Source: Chloroflexota bacterium (GTDB lineage Bacteria; Chloroflexota; Anaerolineae; Aggregatilineales; Phototrophicaceae). Taken from it: a DNA stretch of 64,000 nucleotides. The position numbers and the translations under genes were made by a program. The DNA lies in contig WTGF01000045.1 in the NCBI GenBank assembly GCA_011525385.1, positions 1 through 64,000 on the forward strand. Reading direction: 5' to 3'. Every line of letters begins with the position of its first letter. Positions within the stretch are counted from its first letter, which is position 1. Below the pieces are notes generated by a model that worked only from the letters and a program-made list of their open reading frames with translations, searched no databases and was not told the DNA's origin. This document shows positions 50,101 to 59,100 of this stretch, piece by piece.

Positions 50101-53100
50101 TCCTTGAGACCCAACAAACACAAGACGGGCAGACGGTGCTGGTGCCACCTGAAAGCATGCCACCCGAACTCGTAAGCCTACGCAGAGAGATGGACAAGAT
50201 GTCGGGCACCGCGGATAAAGATCGGTTCGCGAACGACTGGATCGATGCATTCCTGCGGATGATGAACGAAGGGGAGGAACAAAGTGAAACACAAGTCGAA
50301 GCAGATGTCGGAGGCACAGATGCAGGAGCTACGGGAACACCACGAGGAACAGGCGAAGATACAGACGAAGGAGTACCTGATCCAGGACGTGATACCGGAG
50401 CTGCAGCAACACCCGAAAGTGAAGGAGGCGTGGCCCCAACACAGCCACAAGGAACTGACGGAGATGACACTGGAGCAGCTGAAGGAGCTGCGGACGATGT
50501 ACCAGTTGACGATCGAGGATCAGATTTAAGTGTTTCCCGCGATAGTTTATCAGCACTCTTTGGCGGTCGGGTATGGATTACTGATGCGATTGTAGACAGA
50601 ATTAATGATGTGCTTCAGCAAAAAGGTGACCAGACAGATCGCACGGATATCCGCACAGTCAAATGGGAAAACGACAATGGGGAACGCGTCGGGTTCAGCG
50701 ATGCACAAATCAATTTGCTGATGTATTCACTCGCAACGGGACAGACACCAAACCAGATGCCAGATGGGTTCAGTAGCCGGCTTTCCGGCAGCGCGCTTGA
50801 AACCATCGCAGACTTTAGGAGGATCGCAGATGAAACTGACACGGTGGATGCTGATCAAGATGTTTCTACAGAGGAAGGTGGGGTGGACGCAGCTAATGTT
50901 CCACCTACGGAAACGCCGGTCGACGCGAACCAAGTCGTCGGTGTCAGCCGTCGGATCGAAACATCCGAAACAACCGTCTCACCTGTCATAGCAAACGCCT
51001 TACAGATGCTCGGTGTTTCTGCGGAGGAATGGGAACGCCAGAAGGCAGAAGGTACTGCGGAAGAATTTTTGAACACGCTCCCGCAAGATGAAGATTATCA
51101 GATTGATGCGGTTATCGATCTCGCAGGCGATATTGCCGGTGAGATGGATTATGATGATATAGCAGATGAAGACCTCGATCTCGACGACGAAGATTTCTTT
51201 TCCGATGTTGATGACGGAATTCTTCGCGATATTACCGACCAGCAAAGATCCGATTTCGAGACTGTCCGCAAGAAGTTATTCCTCTCAAAAACGATCGCAC
51301 GGCTTGAAGCGAAGGGCACGGATCGGACACCTATTGAGACGGCACGGCTCCGGGCATTGCAAGCACCGCAACGCACCGACCAACAACAGAGTATCTATGA
51401 AGAGATGCTCACTGCGTTTATTGATCAGCGGGTGGCATACCTTCAATCGAAACCGCAACGCAACACAACAGAAAACCGTATCCTCGAAGCTCTGGTTGCG
51501 GTACAAGCAGACGGACTCCCCGAAGAAGCATCAGACCTCTCACTCTACTCGGATTTAGAGACACCCGACCAGGAACACAGCCGTCCGCTCGCGGAGACGC
51601 GCACCCTTGCCGGCGTACAAGCACCCGATACCGCGGACACAGAACTCGATCTCCCGGAAGATGTTACTGCGGATAAAAACAAACTCTCGCCTGCGCAACA
51701 AAGCAGTGTGAAAGCGATTATCGCAGCGTTCCTGCGGAAGATCCACACCGATACCGACACGACCGTTCAAGGCGGATTCCTGCTCGGCGACAAACCGGGT
51801 GTCGGCAAAACACGCCAGGCGTTGGCGGCCATGTGGCACTACATCCGTCAAGGGATCAACAAACACTTCGTCCTCGCCCCGAACCAACAGATTTTGGATA
51901 ACTACTCAAAAGATATGCAAGCGATGGGCGGTCCCGCATCGGACATCTCGCACTACGATTCGGGTAATAAGAAACTGAAAACCCCGATCGGCACGGCGAC
52001 CTATTCCATGATTACCCGGAAACCTGACTTGGTGAACTTCGCCACCGCAGGAGGTAGCCAGAACGCTATTGCCGACATCGTTGAACACTTGACAGGCACA
52101 CGCCCGACACTCCAACAGACGCACCCGGCGGCGTATCAGGCACTCCGTGAAGCGTATGCCCGGATATTCCCAAACCTCCAAGACGGCGCATCTGTGGCGG
52201 ACGTGGTGGCAGAACTTCAACGGCAGGCTGGCACGGTGAACCGCGAAAACGCCGCGCATGTTCAGAATTTCCGTCAACGCGTAACACCGATGCTTGCCGA
52301 TTTACTGTTGGCAGAGGATGGGCAACAAGAATTGATTGCCGCCGGTGCGGAAGGCTCAGAGCTCTATACGCGCGTCGAGCAGCTGTTGAATTTTGCAGAG
52401 ACACACTTCGCTGCGCAAACCGATCCCAATTTCCGTAGCACGACCGAAGCCTTTGAAGGTGTGATCGTCCTCGATGAGATGCATAAAACCGCAGGCACGA
52501 ACTCACAGATCGGGCAGACGATTGCGAAACTTCATGAGCTGCTCCCGAACGCGAAATTCTTGTATATGTCCGCGACACCGTTCAAAGAGATCGATAACTT
52601 CTGGGTCGCAGAACGGCTTGGGCTTTGGGGTGCGAACCAACCCTTCCCGAGCTTCGACCGCTTCCGTCGGACGTTCAGACGTGCCTCGCGCGCTGTGAAA
52701 GAAGTTATCCCGCTCCACTTAAAACAGATCGGACGCTACATCTCGCGTGCGCTCTCATCAAAAGAGACACGCTACACACCCGTGGAAGTGCCGCTCACCG
52801 ACACAGAGAAACGGCAATACGATACAGCCGTCCAACTCGTACAAGGTATCCGCCAACGGTTTGACGCAGCGATCGACGCAGCACTGCGCACGGCGTGGGG
52901 CAGTATCATCGAAAGCGAAGGGATGGACGGTCAATACCGCGCGAAATACATGCGGATGTACTACGGTGCGATGCAGGTGTTCTACCTCGCAGTCTTGGAT
53001 GCCATGAAAGCACAGGGGCTTGAAGCAGACATCAAAGAGAAGCTCCAAAACGGCGATAAGGTGATCGTCCAGTTGGAAAACACGTGGGAAAAGTCAATCG

Positions 53101-56100
53101 CACGTGCAAAAGAACGCAAGAAAGGCGGCACCATCGGTCCCTTTGACCTTTTGGTAGATTTCGTTGAAAACGAGAACACGTTCCCGATACATGAACACAC
53201 CACAGAGGTGCGCACCCGTTCCGACGGCTCGCATTACACAGTCGTTATACCGCGTATGAGATATGATGCCGAAGGGAATCAAGTACGGTCTGTCGATCCG
53301 AATCTCAAACGGCTACAGACACAACTCATCGCAGCACTCCGCCAAGAGATGCAACGCAGTGTATTTACCGCGGGGCTTCCGTTTGCCGCAGACATCATCC
53401 ATGAGATTGCAATATCTGCTGGGGTGGCGAGCGGCGAGATATCCGGACGGACAGAAACATTTTCACGGAATAACCCGCAACGGATGCCACAAGACCCCGC
53501 TTCCCGGATCGGACGCGCCAAAGCCTTCTCCGAGACCACCGATTTGAACCTGATCGTTTTGGGCCCCGCAGGGCTGACAGGTATCAACCTCCCCGTCTCT
53601 GAAGCCATCAAAGACAAGGTTGGCGGACTGTTCCACTACCTTGTGCAATCCTCGTGGAATGTGAATACCTTTGAACAGGGTTTAGGGCGTGGCAAGCGGT
53701 CTAACTCGGCGATCGATCCGCAGTACCAAGTCGTCTACCAGGATCTACCCGGTGCCGATCGTGTGTTGGGTGCAACACTCGCCAAGTTTGCTGAGATGGG
53801 TGCACTCGCGGGGCAAGCAGATAACGCCTTGATGCAGAACATCGACAAGGTAGAAGGTGAAACAAACCTCGACGATGACCCAGAGGCGGATGTCCCGGAT
53901 GTTTTCGATGAGACACAAGACACCGGCGAGCGGAGCCATGTGTTCGGCGTACACGGACAGGAAGCACTCGCACAACTCTGGCGCGATATGCATGAAGCCG
54001 GTGATATGGAGATCGCTGATACGCTCGGACTCGTACGCCCCGAACTCGCAGGCAACACAGGGCTGATCGACCCCGACACCATCCCAAGCGTGCAGCAGTT
54101 CTTCCAACGGCTCTTACACCAATCGACAACCGAGCAACCCCGTATTTATGAACAGTTTGAATCGCGTCTGAAACGGATTATCGCCTACAGGCGCGAGTTA
54201 GGTGAGTTGGATGTCGGGGCGAATGATCTCAACTCTAAAGATGGGCAGGTAACCGATAGGCTGACGATCTACACCGACCCGGATACCGGACAGACAGCAG
54301 AGATGGTGAAGTTAAGCGTGAAGCGGAAACTGCCGCGTCGGAGCTGGGAATTCGCACAGAAAGTTATCCGCGGTGAAGAAGGTTATGAACATCACGGTCG
54401 CAACTTCATCGGGATTTATCAAGATGCCGATGGTCACGTCTGGGCGGTCTTCGAAGCACCCTTTAGACAGGGCAGCGGAACGGAATACATCCGTTGGGGT
54501 CCCCGCGGTACACCCATTCAAGGTATCCATCAAGGCGAAAATCGGATAACTGCCGAAGAACTCGCAAACGATTTTACGCATATCTCCGTACCCAGCCAAC
54601 CCCAAATCACAGATGTAGACGCAGCGAAACAGCTCTGGGAGGCAGAAGATGCTGATGCCGATACTTATGTCGATTCAGAGCTCTTTATGGCGACAGGGCT
54701 TATCCTCCCGAAATGGAGCAATCTCTCGACACAGCGGATGCACGCACTGATGGCAGTCATCCCGATGTTAGACGGCTCAAACTTACACGGTCGAGTGATA
54801 CCGTCGGGACGCGTCTCGGAAGTATTGGAACAGATCGGCGGTGTCGATCCGAACCACTTTGATGCAGACAGAACAGAAACCACCACACCCGATACAGATA
54901 CAGAGACATCGCCAAATGGCGATGGGAACACCTTCGCCGAGATCGACATCCCCCAGTTTGTACGCGATATTATCGGGCAACAGACGGATACGCGCATCGC
55001 TGAGCGACTTGAAACCATCGTTGAAGCGATTCATAAGGGAATGCCGATGCTGTTGCGTGGACATCGTGTGAGAGACGCTGCCGAAGCTGCGCTCTTGGGG
55101 CAACTCATCCGTGACCCGCAAGTTGAACACACCTGGATCGTCTACAGGAAAGACGGTCGGATCGTCAAAATCGAGCCGATGAGTCTCAACAGGAAAACCG
55201 AAACGAAGGCAGGGGACTTTACACACATCAAAAGAACGGCTGCCAAAGAAAAAGCAGATTCCGTGTTGCGTATCCATAACCATCCGTCCGGGGTGGCGAA
55301 GTGGTCAGACACGGATAAACGCGTCGCGATGCAGTGGCACACGGAACTCGGCACACTCATGGCGGAAGATATTATCGTTGACTCCGGCACGTATGCTTAT
55401 CGGACTTTTGAAAACGGTGAATACACCTGGCACCAAGATGTCGTGTTAGATGCGACAGCTGCCGGTTTCGATACCAGCCCAGCGGCGGTCCCGGATGCGA
55501 CAGGTGAAGTCAAGCCGACCGATCCGCTCTATCAGAACCCGTTGATTAGGGGTGCGCGTGAAGCGGCGACCTACATGCTCGGACTCAAACACCGAACAGA
55601 CGTGGCAGAGTTGATTTTCGTTGATCCAAAGACAGGCAGGGTTACCGATACCGTTACAGATACACTGCTCCGAACTTCGCGTGTAGATGCCGAGATTGTC
55701 CAACGGCTGAAAGACTTGATCGCCCAAAGACCCGGACAACACGTGCATGTCGTGATGTGGGGTGGTAACCCTGCGTACACCACAGCGAAAGTGTTGATGA
55801 AAGCGAATATAGACGGCATGGATTCTGTCTGGGTGGATAGCACTCGTGGGCAAGGCATCGACTCGATTAGTACTTCCGATCAGGGAGACGCATCGGATAC
55901 CACAACAGACACTGACACTGAACCCGACACGATAACGATAAAGATAGGTGACGAAGATCACACGCTCATCCGGTCACCAGATGACGATACCGATACCGAC
56001 ACCGATACGCTTTCAGATGTTATCACGGATTTGATCACGGATTTGAAGAAGTGGTGGGACAGGCTCACTAAGAAAGAAAAAGCGGATATACGGAAGAAAC

Positions 56101-59100
56101 GGAAATTCACGAAGCCTGTTATAATTGCCGGTGTCCACAAACATGAACTATACCCAGACAAAGAGCGTAGGCTTCAAAACAGATATGATCGGGGTATTGA
56201 TGCCGAACACATGGTAAGAGGTGATGAAAAAGAGAACCTACGGTCAATCCTTGGATCCGGCACGCTCAAGAAAGCGGGTACTTATCCAGGTGTAGAAGGC
56301 TCCGGTCCCCGCGTATTTTTCTCCTACGGTCCTTACTACCGCAGAAACGAAAGCAGGCATGATTATGGCGTTATTTTAGACCTTGAGAAAATGCTGCGCG
56401 AGATACCGGGCATGTACGGGACGATTCACACCCGAAACAATTGGGGCACCCGCCGAGCGATTACTTCTGTCAAAGAGATGCGGAAACTCGTGAACTCCAA
56501 TCAGATCGGACACCCCGATACCGTCATTGAGATTAGTTTCCCACAAGATATTGACATCTCGAAATATTTTGTCGGTATCGTCGAAGATGGCAAGGTCTAT
56601 GCGAAAAAAGAGTATCTTGTTGAGAGCCAGTTGACCCGCGAACAAATACCCGCAGAATTTCCGACAACAAAATCCGAAAGCGAATTGAAGCAAGATATTC
56701 GGGCATACAAAGCGAAGATTAAAGAACTCATTGCTGAGATAAAACCGAGATTTGACCGTGCAATCCAAGAAGAAAAAGACAGGATACAACGTCTTGATAA
56801 AAGCATAGATAGGCGCGACATAGAAATTAATAAATTATACAGTAATCTTCATTTCAACAGGACCAAAACCCCCCATTCGGATAGAAGCCGTATCAAAACG
56901 CTCAAATCTATGCTTTCAAGAGAGATCGATCAGCGCAGAGATGCACAAAAACGACTTGAAGAACTTCGCAAGTGGGAAGGCACAATTTTCTTTGCCAAGC
57001 CCCATGCAGCTTATATACTCAAGGAAATACAGCAGGAATTGAAACAGGCATCACGCCAACTCAAAGAGAAGCAGAACCCAAGACGCAAGCGACAAGGTGT
57101 GTTGATGAGTGATGTTACCACCGATGGCGACAACATCCTCTCCGACTACACCGCGCAAGTCCAACGCACCAACCCCGATTCTGTTGTCTACCGTGTGCAT
57201 GCCCCAGAGGATTTAGCAATGACGGGTCGCGGACGTGCCAAATCCGCAGAAATAGGCGAAAAAGCACTCAACACGTTCCTGGATTCTAACGCCGGCATCA
57301 TGGGTGTCTTGAAAGCCTGGTCCCCGACTGCACGTCGATGGGCACGGCTAACGAAAAACGAATTCGTCTCCGGGTTCGGACGGCTTACAGATTTAGAAGC
57401 ACCCCAAGGAAGCGATGCACCGTCGCCTGCCGATGTCTTGAAAGAGATTCTCCGGGAACGGCAGATGATCTCTAAACTCAATGCTGGGCGTGCGTTATCA
57501 GCACTCGAACCGCCATTACTCGCGTTCAATAAACTTGCACGGAAACGCACAAGACTGCGCACAACCGCCGCAGCACCCGGCACACGCAAGGCAACGCGGA
57601 CAGCGATGTCACACAAAGTTTGGAACTTCATTGAGTATAACACCCCTATCGAAAATGATCCGGAACTGCTTGAAGCCGCAGAGAATTTGAAGGAGGCTTG
57701 GCGTGAGCTGCTGATCTACGACACCGAGAAGATCGTCGAACTCATGGGCGAATTGGAAACAATCAACGAGAAGCTCTACGTAACCGATTCCGCAGGCAAA
57801 CGCGTAGAATGGTACGGCGAATCCTTTGACGGTTTCGAGTGGGATCCTGAAACGAAAGGCTACACCAAAGACGGAAAGGCATACACCATCGAGGAAGCAC
57901 ACAGGGCAGCGAACAAACTCTATATGCCCCACTACTTCCGCGGTAAATCGCCACTACAGCAATACGCCGCACTCTCTAAGATGCAAGACGACTTGAACAA
58001 GTTGCTCGCCTCTGATGATCCCGCGGCACAAAAAGAGCTACTCCAACGCTTTGAAATCGAGATCGATCCCGGCGGCTTCCAGTACACGCACCTACCGACG
58101 GGCAAAACCGCTTCAACAGCGTATGAGATGGTACGCATCGTCGCCGACCACCTGTCCAACGAAGACGCAGCCCTACAGGGCATTATGAACTACTACCAAG
58201 ACGAAGGGCGTGTCGGCTACTACGGACACCTCGAAAGGACACGTGAAACAGACGACAGGTTCTATGCCCGGGATGTGGCACTACTCGCAGAAAACCGCAT
58301 CCGTTTATGGGACCGGCTCGCAGAAGTCGCAACGATCGGACAGCAACACCCGCTCATCGGGGATAGCCCGCGTATGAAAACGCTCATTGAACAGGTGATG
58401 ACTTTCGATAAGACACCCCGCGAAGCAGCACTTCGTAAATTTATTGATCCCTTGAAACCCGGAGATGAAGGGATGTTTGAACGGCTCCCACAATTCGCCT
58501 CCGGTGTCGATACGGCATTAGACATCATGCAGCACTGGTTGGAACGCGACGCAGACGGACAGAAAACCGGGAACTACCAAGAGATCGACATCGGACGGAT
58601 GAACCTCGACGACGCAACGCTCACAGAATTGGAACGGATCGGACTCATCGAGAAGGACGGAGACTCCTGGAAAGTCGTCGGTGAAGATATTGCGCAACGT
58701 CACGCAACGCTGGCACGGCATATCCACGAATTCTATAACACGCTCGCACAACGGAAAAACGCCGTGCATTCATTAGTGCTTGGGCTTGGCAATTGGCATA
58801 CCCGGGATCCGTTAGAGATGGAATCTTCGGAGTTTTGGAAGAAGATCAACGACGCGATCACTGTATTGACTTTGAATCACGGTGTCGCGATCCAGAACAT
58901 GTTAGAGATACCGCTGATTTCAATGATGACCGGTGCCAACCCGCTCTTTAAAGGGTTGAAGAACATGGCGAACAAGGAATATCGCGATGCTATGCAACAA
59001 CTCGCACGCGGCTTGAGCCATGCCCGCAAATTCATGGCAGATACATCGCTCGCCGATAAGTATCTCGGTTCGCCGTTGACGTTCTTCTCCAAATCGGATG

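Noticed and set aside
51166..51558. Further +1-frame frame of 130 codons in the giant gene
   Set aside because: It has no Shine-Dalgarno, and the main frame there is a normal folded domain, so it is a shadow frame.
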